A stretch of 46,574 bases of DNA, from assembly GCA_030604905.1 (NCBI GenBank), contig JAUVVA010000017.1, forward strand, positions 1-46,574, read 5' to 3'. Positions 23,016 to 30,265 of this stretch are shown here, piece by piece; position 1 is the stretch's first letter; the number at the start of each line of letters is the position of its first letter. A model generated the notes under the pieces. That model ran no database searches. It saw only the letters and a list, made by a program, of their open reading frames with translations, and was not told the DNA's origin. This DNA comes from Verrucomicrobiota bacterium. GTDB lineage: Bacteria; Verrucomicrobiota; Verrucomicrobiia; Opitutales; Opitutaceae. The position numbers and the translations under genes are program-made.

Positions 23016-24542
23016 ATGAAGTCGTCGATCCTTTGGCTGGCGCATCTGGGGCTGGAGCAGGGGCTTTTTTCTTTGGCAGGCGCGCAGGCTGTCCGGCGCA
23101 AGCTCGGCGAGGGGGCGGAGCTTCTGGATTTTGCCCAAGAGCTTCTGGATGCCGCGCACGTGCCCGAGGCCATGATGGAGCAACTGGAGCGCGTGGCCGG
23201 CTTGGCGCAGGTGAAGGGGCGGGAGGGCCCGCCGGCCTTTGATCCTTTTTCCCCGCCTCCGGTTCTCGCGGCTCCGCCCCCTCGAGCTCCGGAAGCCCGC
23301 CGACCGGCCCTCGCCCTGCACCGGTCGTCAAGCACGCCTTCGATCGTTTCGGCCCCGCTTGCCGGCTTGGCCGCTGCGGTCAACGGCGAGCAAAAGCCGC
23401 GTCCCGTCGCTCGGACGATCGAGATGCCACGGGAGCTTGCCGATTTCAGCTTCGACCGGCTGGGCGTTCTGGACGACGAGGCGCTGGCGCAAATGCTGCG
23501 CGCCCTGCTCTGCGCTTGTGCGAGGGAGGGCGCGAGCGACCTGCACCTGTGCGCGGGCTCGGCGCCCTTTATCCGGCGGCAGCGGCAACTGCGGCCTCTG
23601 GGCGCGCACCTGCTCACGCCCGAGGAGGCGCTGCGGCTCAACACCGTGCTGCTCGCGCCCCACCAGCGGGCGCAGTTTTTGGAGCACAAGGACCTCGACC
23701 TCGCGCTCGCGCTCCCGGGCGGCGAGCGCTACCGCGTGAACCTGCTCGTGCACAAGGGCGGCCCGGCGGGCGCCTACCGCATCGTGGCCAACGAGATTCC
23801 GCGACTGGAGCGGCTCGGCCTGCGTCACCTCGATTCGATCCGCAAGCTCCTCAGCTACCACAACGGGCTCATCCTCGTCACGGGCCCGGTGGGCGCGGGC
23901 AAGACGACCACGCTCGCCGCGCTGGTGGCGGAGCTCAACGAGACCCGGCGAGACCACATCATCACCGTGGAGGATCCCATCGAGGTCGTGCAGGTCTCGC
24001 GCGGCTGCAACGTCACCCAGCGCGAGGTCGGCGCCCACACCCGCTCCTTCGCGTCGGCGCTGAAGGGGGCGCTGCGCGAGGACCCCGACGTGATCGTGAT
24101 CGGCGAGCTGCGCGATCTGGAGACGATCGAGATGGCGGTCAGCGCCTCCGAGACGGGGCACCTCGTGATCGCCACCATGCACACGAGCGACGCCGCCACC
24201 ACGCTCAACCGCCTCCTGGACGTGTTCCCGCCGGCGCAGCAGGCGCAGATCCGCGCCAGCGTGGCGGAGAGCCTGCGCGGCGTGGTCTGCCAGCGGCTCC
24301 TGCCCGGCGTGGGCGGTGGACTGGTGCTCGCCACCGAGGTGCTGATCGGCACGCCCGCCGTCGCGGCGCTCATCCGCGAGGGCAAGATGCAGGGCCTGCG
24401 CAACATCCTCGAGACCGGCCAGCGCGAGGGCATGTGCCTGATGGAGAGCAGCGTGTTCAAGCTCTACGAGGAGGGCGCCATCGCCGCCGAGACCGCCCGG
24501 GCCCAGATCGCCAACCGCGTGCTGCGGGCGCGGATCGTCTAG
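23016..24542 (+). CDS. PilT/VirB11-type ATPase with extra N-terminal domain
   Basis: This 508-residue protein has an N-terminal extension of about 150 residues. The extension comprises a helical segment (LWLAHLGLEQGLFSLAGAQAV) and a Pro-rich linker at about 79-100. The PilT-type ATPase follows, with GASDLHLCAG, Walker A GPVGAGKTT (290-298), the Asp box EDPIEVVQVS, Walker B DVIVIGELRDLETIEMAVSASETGHLVIATMHT and the C-terminal RLLPG segment. PilT-class motors retract or regulate type IV pili. It is longer than PilT (about 345) or PilU (about 380). I chose ATG 23016, since a start further back would cross the divergent tatD leader. A PilT-type gene follows 52 bp later. Confidence 0.9.
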   Translation: MKSSILWLAHLGLEQGLFSLAGAQAVRRKLGEGAELLDFAQELLDAAHVPEAMMEQLERVAGLAQVKGREGPPAFDPFSPPPVLAAPPPRAPEARRPALALHRSSSTPSIVSAPLAGLAAAVNGEQKPRPVARTIEMPRELADFSFDRLGVLDDEALAQMLRALLCACAREGASDLHLCAGSAPFIRRQRQLRPLGAHLLTPEEALRLNTVLLAPHQRAQFLEHKDLDLALALPGGERYRVNLLVHKGGPAGAYRIVANEIPRLERLGLRHLDSIRKLLSYHNGLILVTGPVGAGKTTTLAALVAELNETRRDHIITVEDPIEVVQVSRGCNVTQREVGAHTRSFASALKGALREDPDVIVIGELRDLETIEMAVSASETGHLVIATMHTSDAATTLNRLLDVFPPAQQAQIRASVAESLRGVVCQRLLPGVGGGLVLATEVLIGTPAVAALIREGKMQGLRNILETGQREGMCLMESSVFKLYEEGAIAAETARAQIANRVLRARIV

Positions 24543-24594
24543 GTCCGCGCTCCCGCCGTATCCACCAAGACCTTACAAAGCTTTTCTCCCCGCC

Positions 24595-25677
24595 ATGCCC
24601 GAGATCGATTCCCTCCTGCGCCTCCTGCTCGAGCGGGGCGGCTCCGACCTTCACCTCGCCGTGGGCCTGCCGCCGAAGGCGCGCATCTCGGGCGCGCTGA
24701 CGCCGCTGCAGGAGCGGCCGCTCTCGGCGGTCCAGATGGAGGCCCTGCTGCGCGAGGTTTGTCCGCCGGCGCGCTGGGCGGATTTTCTCGAGCGCAAGGA
24801 CCTCGACCTCGCGCACGAGATCCCCGGCCTGGCGCGCTTTCGCGGCAACTACCTCTACAACCACCAGGGCCAGGCGGCGGTGTTTCGCCAGATCCCCTCG
24901 AAGATCCTCTCCTTCGAGGACCTGAAGCTGCCGGAGGTGCTCAAAAAACTGTGCCACCTCAACGAGGGCCTGGTCCTCGTCACGGGGCCGACCGGCAGCG
25001 GCAAGTCCACCACGCTGGCCGCCCTGATCGACTACATCAACACCCACCTCGCGCGGCACATCATCACGATCGAGGACCCGATCGAGTTTGTGCACCGCAA
25101 CAAGCGCTCGACGATCATCCACCGCGAGGTGGGGGAGCACACGCGCAGCTTTGCCGCCGCGCTCAAGGGCGCGATGCGCCACGACCCCGACATCGTGCTG
25201 CTCGGCGAGATGCGCGAGCTGGAGACGATCAAGCTCGCCCTCGGCTGCGCCTCGATGGGCATGCTCGTCTTTGGCACCCTGCACACCAACAATGCGCCCA
25301 AGACGGTCGACCGCATCATCAACACCTTTCCGGCCGAGGAGCAAAACCAGGTGCGGGTGATGCTCTCGGGTTGCCTCGCGGGCGTCGTCTCCCAGCTCCT
25401 CTGCAAAAAGGCGGGTGGCGGCCGCGTGGCGGTGCACGAGATCCTGCTCCAGCACGAGGCGCTGCCCAACACGATCCGCAGCGGGCAGATCGCGAATCTC
25501 CGCGCCATCATCGAGAACGGCCGCGCCGACGGCATGACCACGATGGACCAGAGCCTGCTGGCGCGCGTGAAGGACCGCTCGATCTCGGCCGAGGAGGCCT
25601 ACCTGAAGGCGGCCGACAAGTCGCTCTTCGCCGGGCTGGTGTCGCCCGCCGGCGGCGGGGGGGCGGAGGCGCACTGA
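24595..25677 (+). CDS. PilT-type twitching motility ATPase
   Basis: This 360-residue AAA-like secretion ATPase has the usual PilT layout. SDLHLAVGLPPKARISG starts the PAS-like N-domain. Walker A is GPTGSGKSTT near residues 130-139, the Asp box is EDPIEFVHRNK, the Walker B region is DPDIVLLGEMRELETIKLALGCASMGMLVFGTLHTNN, and the AIREGK region is degenerate as NTIRSGQ. It should power pilus retraction at the inner-membrane base. It follows the longer PilT-like gene 52 bp away on the same strand, so they are probably one unit, as pilT-pilU often are. Which of the two is the main retraction motor cannot be decided here. No pilin or secretin gene is near. Confidence 0.92.
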   Translation: MPEIDSLLRLLLERGGSDLHLAVGLPPKARISGALTPLQERPLSAVQMEALLREVCPPARWADFLERKDLDLAHEIPGLARFRGNYLYNHQGQAAVFRQIPSKILSFEDLKLPEVLKKLCHLNEGLVLVTGPTGSGKSTTLAALIDYINTHLARHIITIEDPIEFVHRNKRSTIIHREVGEHTRSFAAALKGAMRHDPDIVLLGEMRELETIKLALGCASMGMLVFGTLHTNNAPKTVDRIINTFPAEEQNQVRVMLSGCLAGVVSQLLCKKAGGGRVAVHEILLQHEALPNTIRSGQIANLRAIIENGRADGMTTMDQSLLARVKDRSISAEEAYLKAADKSLFAGLVSPAGGGGAEAH

Positions 25678-25717
25678 GGGCCTCCGGCTCCGGGTCGTCT
25701 CTAGCGTTCGCGCGTTT

Positions 25718-26143
25718 TCACCGCTGGTCCTCGGCGCGCTGACGCCGGCCAAGGAGAAACACCCACGCGCCGAGCAGAACAAGCTGCAGGGCGGCGTCGA
25801 GCCAGTAGGCGCGGGTGGTGTGCGGCTCGAGCACGCACCAGACGCTGATCGTGCCGAGCGTGGCCGCCAAGCCGGCGCCGAGCAGCGCCATCTCGCGCGT
25901 GATGCGGCGGGCCCGCCCGGCGAGAAACAAGGCGGCGCCGGCCACGACGAGCAGCAGGCCCACGGTTTCGGCCAACCAGAGCTCATGTTTCGGCCCGGTG
26001 ACCGCCTGAAAGCTGCGCGGCGCGAGCAGGGGCCAGGTGCCAAAGAGGACGTAGTAGGCGCCTTGAGTCTGGGCGAGGCGGCCGAGCCCGCCGCTGTGCG
26101 CGGCCGCCGGGGAAGGAGCCGACAAACGAAGCCGCCCGCCCAT
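25718..26143 (-). CDS. small integral membrane protein of unknown function
   Basis: I do not recognise a family. Four hydrophobic helices are likely: AYYVLFGTWPLLAPRSF, LWLAETVGLLLVVAGAALFLAG, MALLGAGLAATLGTISVWCVL and WLDAALQLVLLGAWVFLLG. It has a basic C-terminus. The start is not settled. ATG 26141-26143 lies inside the hairpin that follows the DUF892 gene, and a TTG at 26123-26125 lies just below it. It is last in the manganese catalase cluster and converges with the pilT-type gene. Confidence 0.65.
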   Translation of the reverse strand: MGGRLRLSAPSPAAAHSGGLGRLAQTQGAYYVLFGTWPLLAPRSFQAVTGPKHELWLAETVGLLLVVAGAALFLAGRARRITREMALLGAGLAATLGTISVWCVLEPHTTRAYWLDAALQLVLLGAWVFLLGRRQRAEDQR

Positions 26144-26158
26144 GTCTGGGCGGGCGGC
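26131..26158 (-). terminator. intrinsic terminator-like hairpin after the DUF892 gene
   Basis: GCCGCCCGCCCA (26131-26142) pairs perfectly over 12 bp with TGGGCGGGCGGC (26147-26158) around a TGTC loop. On the minus strand it is followed by TTCGTTTGTC. It lies 32 bp after the DUF892 stop and overlaps one possible start of the next gene. Confidence 0.7.
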
Positions 26159-26190
26159 GTCATCAGGGTTTGCTTGGATCGCGCGCATGC

Positions 26191-26700
26191 TCAGACGGGG
26201 GCCTCGGCCGCGGCGGCGGCGCGTTGGTTGACGCGCTTTTCTGCCGCCCGGTTGAGCTTCTCGTCGGTGGCTGTCTCTTCGCGCAGGGTTTGCTCGAGCA
26301 GGCGCGTCGCGTCGGCGTAGCCTAGCTGTTGCGCGAAGGTGCGGACGCTGCCGTAGCCGGCGATCTCGTAGTGCTCGACCTTCTGGGCGGCGACGATGAG
26401 GGCGGCGTCGAGGACCTCGGGGTCGGCGTCCTCTTGGATCGCCTCCCGCGCCTCTTGGATCAGGCCCTGCATGCCTTTGCAGGTTTTGCCTTCGGGCGAC
26501 TCGCCGAGGGCCTGGAAGATTTGCGCGAGGCGGTCGAGCTGTCCGCGCGTCTCGTCGAGGTGCTTGGTGAAGAGCGTGCGGAGCTCGTCGGAGTTGGCCG
26601 CTTCGGCGAGGAGCGGAAGGGCGTCGAGGAGTTGCTGTTCGGCGCTGTGCAGATCGCGCAGCTCATGGACCAGGAGGTCGTGCAGGGTTTCAAGGGGCAT
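26191..26700 (-). CDS. YciF/DUF892 ferritin-like stress protein
   Basis: This 169-residue all-helical protein belongs to the YciF (DUF892) ferritin-like group, which often accompanies stress genes. The start at ATG 26698-26700 gives PLETLHDLLVHELRDLHSAEQQLLDALP, the family's N-terminal helix. Further signatures are FTKHLDETRGQLDRLAQIF, CKGMQGLIQEA, VAAQKVEHYEIAGYGSVRTFA and LLEQTLREETATDEKL. Glu/His residues in helices 1, 3 and 4 are the expected di-metal ligands. A biochemical role is not established for the family. It lies between the SPW-repeat gene and a small membrane protein gene, with hairpins on both sides. Confidence 0.92.
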   Translation of the reverse strand: MPLETLHDLLVHELRDLHSAEQQLLDALPLLAEAANSDELRTLFTKHLDETRGQLDRLAQIFQALGESPEGKTCKGMQGLIQEAREAIQEDADPEVLDAALIVAAQKVEHYEIAGYGSVRTFAQQLGYADATRLLEQTLREETATDEKLNRAAEKRVNQRAAAAAEAPV

Positions 26701-26730
26701 GGCGGGGAAAGGGGGAAGGGCATGAAAAGG

Positions 26731-26754
26731 CCCGGCCGACCGAGGTCGGCCGGG
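26731..26754 (-). terminator. intrinsic terminator-like hairpin between SPW and DUF892 genes
   Basis: CCCGGCCGACC (26731-26741) pairs with GGTCGGCCGGG (26744-26754). On the minus strand the stem flows into a T-run (GGCCTTTTCATG). It lies 14 bp after the SPW-gene stop and only 30 bp before the DUF892 start, leaving little room for a separate promoter. Confidence 0.75.
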
Positions 26755-26767
26755 GCGTGGAGGGGGC

Positions 26768-27166
26768 TCAGTGGCGCGCCGGCGAGGGCGGGATGTGGGG
26801 GAAGTGGTCGTCACCGGTGAGCGAGGCCGTGGAGCGGCTCATCAGGGCGACGCCCGTCACGAGGATGCCCACGATCAGGTGCGGTGCGACGATCCGGTCG
26901 GCGAAGCCGAAGATCCACGGGCTGAGCGCGAGGAAGATGCCCATCGCGATGTCGATGCCGACGTGGGCGCGAAAGGGCACAAGCTTGGCGATGCTCAGCT
27001 CGTAGGCGGTGATCAAGCTGAGCAAGATCGTGGCGGCGCCGACGAACCAAGCCGTGTTGCGCGCGGCGGGGTTGTCGGCGAAGCCGAAGAGATAGGGGGC
27101 GAGGATCAGGGCGACGCCGACGATGTAGTCGAGAACGCCGTGGGTGCGACTGGTGATGCGTTTCAT
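26768..27166 (-). CDS. SPW-repeat family membrane protein
   Basis: This 132-residue inner-membrane protein has four predicted helices. Two similar halves each end in the family motif: LAPYLFGFAD in the first half and LSPWIFGFAD in the second. The first helix pair is DYIVGVALILAPYLFGF and WFVGAATILLSLITAYEL; the second is GIDIAMGIFLALSPWIFGF and APHLIVGILVTGVALM. The function of SPW proteins is unknown. It starts 54 bp after the manganese catalase stop, with no obvious terminator between, so these two are likely co-transcribed. Confidence 0.9.
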   Translation of the reverse strand: MKRITSRTHGVLDYIVGVALILAPYLFGFADNPAARNTAWFVGAATILLSLITAYELSIAKLVPFRAHVGIDIAMGIFLALSPWIFGFADRIVAPHLIVGILVTGVALMSRSTASLTGDDHFPHIPPSPARH

Positions 27167-27220
27167 GACGGGTCTTTCGTTGATGGTTTGGTGTGTGCGG
27201 ACGAGAGGGGTGGGGCGGGG

Positions 27221-28063
27221 TCAGCCGGCGGGCTGCAGCTCGCGTTGCTCGGCTTGGGCAAAGTTTTCCGGTTCGGGCGGAGCGAGTTCCGGTTCGCCTC
27301 CCAAGGGCTCGGCGGGCAGGAAGTGGAAGGCGCCCTTGCCATCGGGCGCGGGGCCGTCGGTCCAGCGCTCCCGGGGATCGGGCGAGGGTTCGCGCCGGGT
27401 GGAGACGAAGGCGTAGCTGAAGCGGGCGTTTTCGGCAGACTGCGGGATTGTATTGGGGATCGGATGCGCGCCCTCGAGGCCGCCGATGTCCTCCAGGACG
27501 GCGAGCCACTGGTTTTGGTGCATGGTGTCGCGGGCGATCAGGAAGGAGAGCATGTCCTTCATGCCCGGGTCGTCGGTCATCTGATAGAGCCGGGAGGCGA
27601 GGATGCGGCCGGAGGATTCCGCCATGACGTTGGCGTGCATGTCGGCGGCGAGGTTGCCCGTGGCGACGACCCACGAGCCGTTGAAGGGCACGCCGTTGGC
27701 GTCGGAGGCCATCGCGGCGAAGCCGGAGGAAAGGACGTGGCGGGCGTCCATGCCGCCCATGATCGCGCCGACCACGGGGTGCAGGGCCATGTTGGACTTG
27801 GTCTCGGTGGGCGCGCCCTCGAGGTTGAGGGCCACGGCGGTGGCAAGCATCTCGATGTGGGCCAGCTCCTCGGTGCCGGTTTCCAAGAGAAGGTCGCGGT
27901 ATTTCTTCGGTCCTCGCGCCCCCCAAGCTTGGAAGAGGTATTGGAGCGCCACGCGCATCTCGCCTTCGATGCCCCCGATGGCCTGCTGAAGCATCTTGGC
28001 GAAGTGCGGGTTCGGTTTGTCGACGCGCACCGTGTATTGAAGTTTTCCGTCGTGGTAGAACAT
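27221..28063 (-). CDS. manganese catalase
   Basis: Manganese catalases break H2O2 to water and oxygen at a di-Mn site in a four-helix bundle. This 280-residue protein starts at ATG 28061-28063 with MFYHDGKLQYTVRV. Metal ligands are visible in EGEMRVALQYLFQ (Glu), ETGTEELAHIEMLA (Glu and His), ADMHANVMAESSGR (Glu) and ARDTMHQNQWLAVLE (His). The C-terminal part (from about 215) is the usual tail with FAQAEQRELQPAG. It heads a minus-strand stress cluster with SPW and DUF892 proteins. Divergent from the FAD oxidoreductase across a 516-bp structured gap. Confidence 0.95.
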   Translation of the reverse strand: MFYHDGKLQYTVRVDKPNPHFAKMLQQAIGGIEGEMRVALQYLFQAWGARGPKKYRDLLLETGTEELAHIEMLATAVALNLEGAPTETKSNMALHPVVGAIMGGMDARHVLSSGFAAMASDANGVPFNGSWVVATGNLAADMHANVMAESSGRILASRLYQMTDDPGMKDMLSFLIARDTMHQNQWLAVLEDIGGLEGAHPIPNTIPQSAENARFSYAFVSTRREPSPDPRERWTDGPAPDGKGAFHFLPAEPLGGEPELAPPEPENFAQAEQRELQPAG

Positions 28064-28579
28064 GCCGACAAGGTAGCACCGCTTGCGTGGAACCGAGATG
28101 GGGCGAGCGGGGAGCCTGGGCGGGGGGACGGACTGGTTGGTGGGAGCGCGGGCCGCTTGCCCGAGGCACCGGGGAGAAAAGTCCCCGGGCCCATCGGCCC
28201 GGCTCCCCAGCGCGGCGCCGCGGCCGAAATCGGGTTTGCCCGGATGAGGCGCGGCGCGGGGCGTCTCGCGCCCGCGGCCCGAGGGCGCGGGAGGCCCTGA
28301 CCGCGAGACGCCTGCGGAGGCGCGTCCGCCGCCGCCGCCTCGCTCGCCGCGGCCCGCCTGAAGCCAAGACCTCAGGGGATCGGGCGGGGAGGGCGGGGCC
28401 CGGGGCCGCATGCACAGCGGGAGCGGCGGCCGGAACGGCCGGCCGAAATCGCGCCAAGACGTCCTGTTTGGCATTGGCGATTTGTGGGCGCCGCCCACTT
28501 CCGACCGGCGCCCCGGTCCCGATCGTCGCCTTTGCTTGCGCCGCAAGTGGCGGCGGCTATGTCTCGAACCCTTTTCCTC
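28064..28579. other. 516-bp gene-free gap with dense inverted repeats
   Basis: The gap separates the divergent manganese catalase and FAD oxidoreductase genes. It contains CCGGGGA-GAAAAG-TCCCCGG (28169-28188), GGGCC-CATC-GGCCC (28187-28200), and an 11-bp stem GGCGTCTCGCG/CGCGAGACGCC (28260-28270 with 28302-28312) that encloses CCCGCG/CGCGGG. CGGCCGAAATCG occurs twice (28221-28232 and 28440-28451). The open frames through it have no family signature and look like high-GC chance frames. It could hold a structured RNA or divergent regulatory sites. Confidence 0.6.
28260..28312. repeat. 11-bp inverted repeat enclosing a smaller hairpin
   Basis: GGCGTCTCGCG and CGCGAGACGCC are exact reverse complements, 31 bp apart. 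The interval holds a second stem CCCGCG (28271-28276) and CGCGGG (28286-28291). In single strand it could fold as a two-level hairpin. An alternative, competing stem CGCCT-GCGG-AGGCG lies at 28309-28322. Confidence 0.65.
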
Positions 28580-30049
28580 ATGGCTTACGACTGGCTCAAA
28601 GGTGTCGCGGACGAATATGATGTGATCGTGATCGGTTCCGGTCTCGGCGGCATGACCGGCGCCAACGTCCTCGCCAAGGCCGGCCACAAGGTCCTTCTGC
28701 TCGAGCACCACTACCAGTTCGGCGGCCTCGCCACCTGGTTCACGCGCAAGGGCGGCCACATCTTCGACATTTCCCTGCACGGCTTCCCCAGCGGCATGAT
28801 CAAGAGCTGCCGCCGCTACTGGACCAAGGAGATCGCCGCCTCGATCCACCAGTTGAAGGACGTGCGGTTCGTGAACCCGCAGATGGACGTGTGGACGACC
28901 TTCACCCGCGAGGACTACACCCGCGTGCTGGTCGAGCAGTTCCGGCTCCCGCGCGAGCAGGTCGAGTCGTTCTACGACCACCTGCGCCAGATGAACTACT
29001 ACGACAACAACCCCGAGACGACGGGGCAGATGTTCGAGCGCTTCTTCCCCGGCCGGCCCGACGTCTGGCGCCTGCTGATGGAGCCGATCTCCTACGCCAA
29101 CGGCTCCACCTTCGACGAGCCCGTCATCACCTTCGGCATCGTCTTCAGCAACTTCATGGGGGCGGGCGTCTACACCTTCCAGGGCGGCTCCGACCTGCTG
29201 ATCGAGAAGATGTGCGACGAGCTGCGCAAAAACGGCGTCGAGCTGCGCAAGCGTGTATTGGTGGACCGGATACTGGTGGAGGAGCGCGGGGGCCGCAAGG
29301 TCGCCTGCGGCATCGTGGCCAAGAGCGGCCGGGTGATCCGCGCCAAGGCCGTGCTCTCCAACGCCAACATCAAGAACACCATCTTCCGCCTCGCCGGGGA
29401 GGAGAACTTCCCGGCCGACTTCGTGGAGCAGGCCCGTGCGGTGCGCATCAACTCCAGCTCCTGCCAGGTCTACTTCGGCATCCGCAAGGGCGAGTCGATC
29501 CCGCACATCGGCGACCTCGTGTTCACCTCCGACGCGCCGGCCTACAGCCCGGAGGAGCTGAAGGGCCTGCACACCACGAGCCGCACCTTCTCGGTCTACT
29601 ATCCCGACACGCGCCCCGGCTCCGACCGCTACACCGTGGTGGCGTCCTTGAACGGCCACTACGAGGACTGGGCGGGCATGGACGAGGCGACCTACGAGGA
29701 GCACAAGAAGCGCCTGATCGAGGAGAGCCTGGTGGCGCTGGAGAAATACATCCCCGGCGTGCGCGAGAAGATCGACTGGATGGAGGCGGCCACGCCGCGC
29801 ACGATCGAGCGCTACACCACGCACATGGGCGGCACGAGCTTCGGCACCAAGTTCGAGGGCCTGCCGGTCTCGATGAACCTCTCCGACAAGCTGCCCGGCC
29901 TCTTTCACGCCGGCAGCGTGGGCATCATCATGAGCGGCTGGCTGGGCACGATCAACTACGGCGTGATCACGGCCAACAAGATCGACAAGTGGCTCTTCGG
30001 CCTGAAGCAGCAAGCGGCCGCGCCGGTGACGACGACCCACTCGGCGTAG
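28580..30049 (+). CDS. FAD-dependent oxidoreductase of the phytoene desaturase/retinol saturase type
   Basis: This 489-residue flavoenzyme should act on a lipid-like alkene or isoprenoid. The N-terminal dinucleotide fold is [31 protein letters not shown], followed by the CrtI-like [18 protein letters not shown] second block is [28 protein letters not shown], and the C-terminal FAD-binding segment is [22 protein letters not shown]. The start was set at ATG 28580 (MAYDWLKG); ATG 28559 would add seven residues. It matches a CrtI-like family in which the substrate is often not known, and no carotenoid genes (crtB, crtE) lie near. Divergent from manganese catalase. Confidence 0.88.
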   Translation: MAYDWLKGVADEYDVIVIGSGLGGMTGANVLAKAGHKVLLLEHHYQFGGLATWFTRKGGHIFDISLHGFPSGMIKSCRRYWTKEIAASIHQLKDVRFVNPQMDVWTTFTREDYTRVLVEQFRLPREQVESFYDHLRQMNYYDNNPETTGQMFERFFPGRPDVWRLLMEPISYANGSTFDEPVITFGIVFSNFMGAGVYTFQGGSDLLIEKMCDELRKNGVELRKRVLVDRILVEERGGRKVACGIVAKSGRVIRAKAVLSNANIKNTIFRLAGEENFPADFVEQARAVRINSSSCQVYFGIRKGESIPHIGDLVFTSDAPAYSPEELKGLHTTSRTFSVYYPDTRPGSDRYTVVASLNGHYEDWAGMDEATYEEHKKRLIEESLVALEKYIPGVREKIDWMEAATPRTIERYTTHMGGTSFGTKFEGLPVSMNLSDKLPGLFHAGSVGIIMSGWLGTINYGVITANKIDKWLFGLKQQAAAPVTTTHSA

Positions 30050-30201
30050 GCAGGGCGCTGGAGCCGCGATGCGACCCGGGCAACTTGATTTTGGCTGAGT
30101 CGAGAGGAGCAGCCGGTGGAGGATAGGGGCGACCGCCTTTTCGGTCGGAACGGGGCTTGGGCGGGGCCCGCTCCGGATTGGGGTGGACGCGGAAAACAAA
30201 A

Positions 30202-30229
30202 AGCCCGCCGCGGGTTAAGCGGACGGGCT
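30202..30229 (-). terminator. intrinsic terminator of the PEP-CTERM gene
   Basis: AGCCCG-CCGC (30202-30211) and GCGG-A-CGGGCT (30219-30229) form a stem with one bulged A and a GGGTTAA loop. On the minus strand it runs into TTTTTGTTTTCC, a good T-tract. It lies 37 bp after the stop codon of the surface protein gene. Confidence 0.85.
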
Positions 30230-30265
30230 GTCGAAGCGAGCGGGACCTGACGGGGCGAAGGCGGA

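Noticed and set aside
28160..28210. Possible RNase P RNA
   Set aside because: AGAAAAGTCCCCGGGC recalls the conserved RNase P segment, but the other conserved blocks (such as AACAGAAAGCAAACCGC) are absent.
28087..28620. Arg-rich plus-strand frame of 177 residues across the catalase/oxidoreductase gap
   Set aside because: Arg/Gly/Pro-rich chance frame; it overlaps inverted repeats and the start of the FAD oxidoreductase in another frame.
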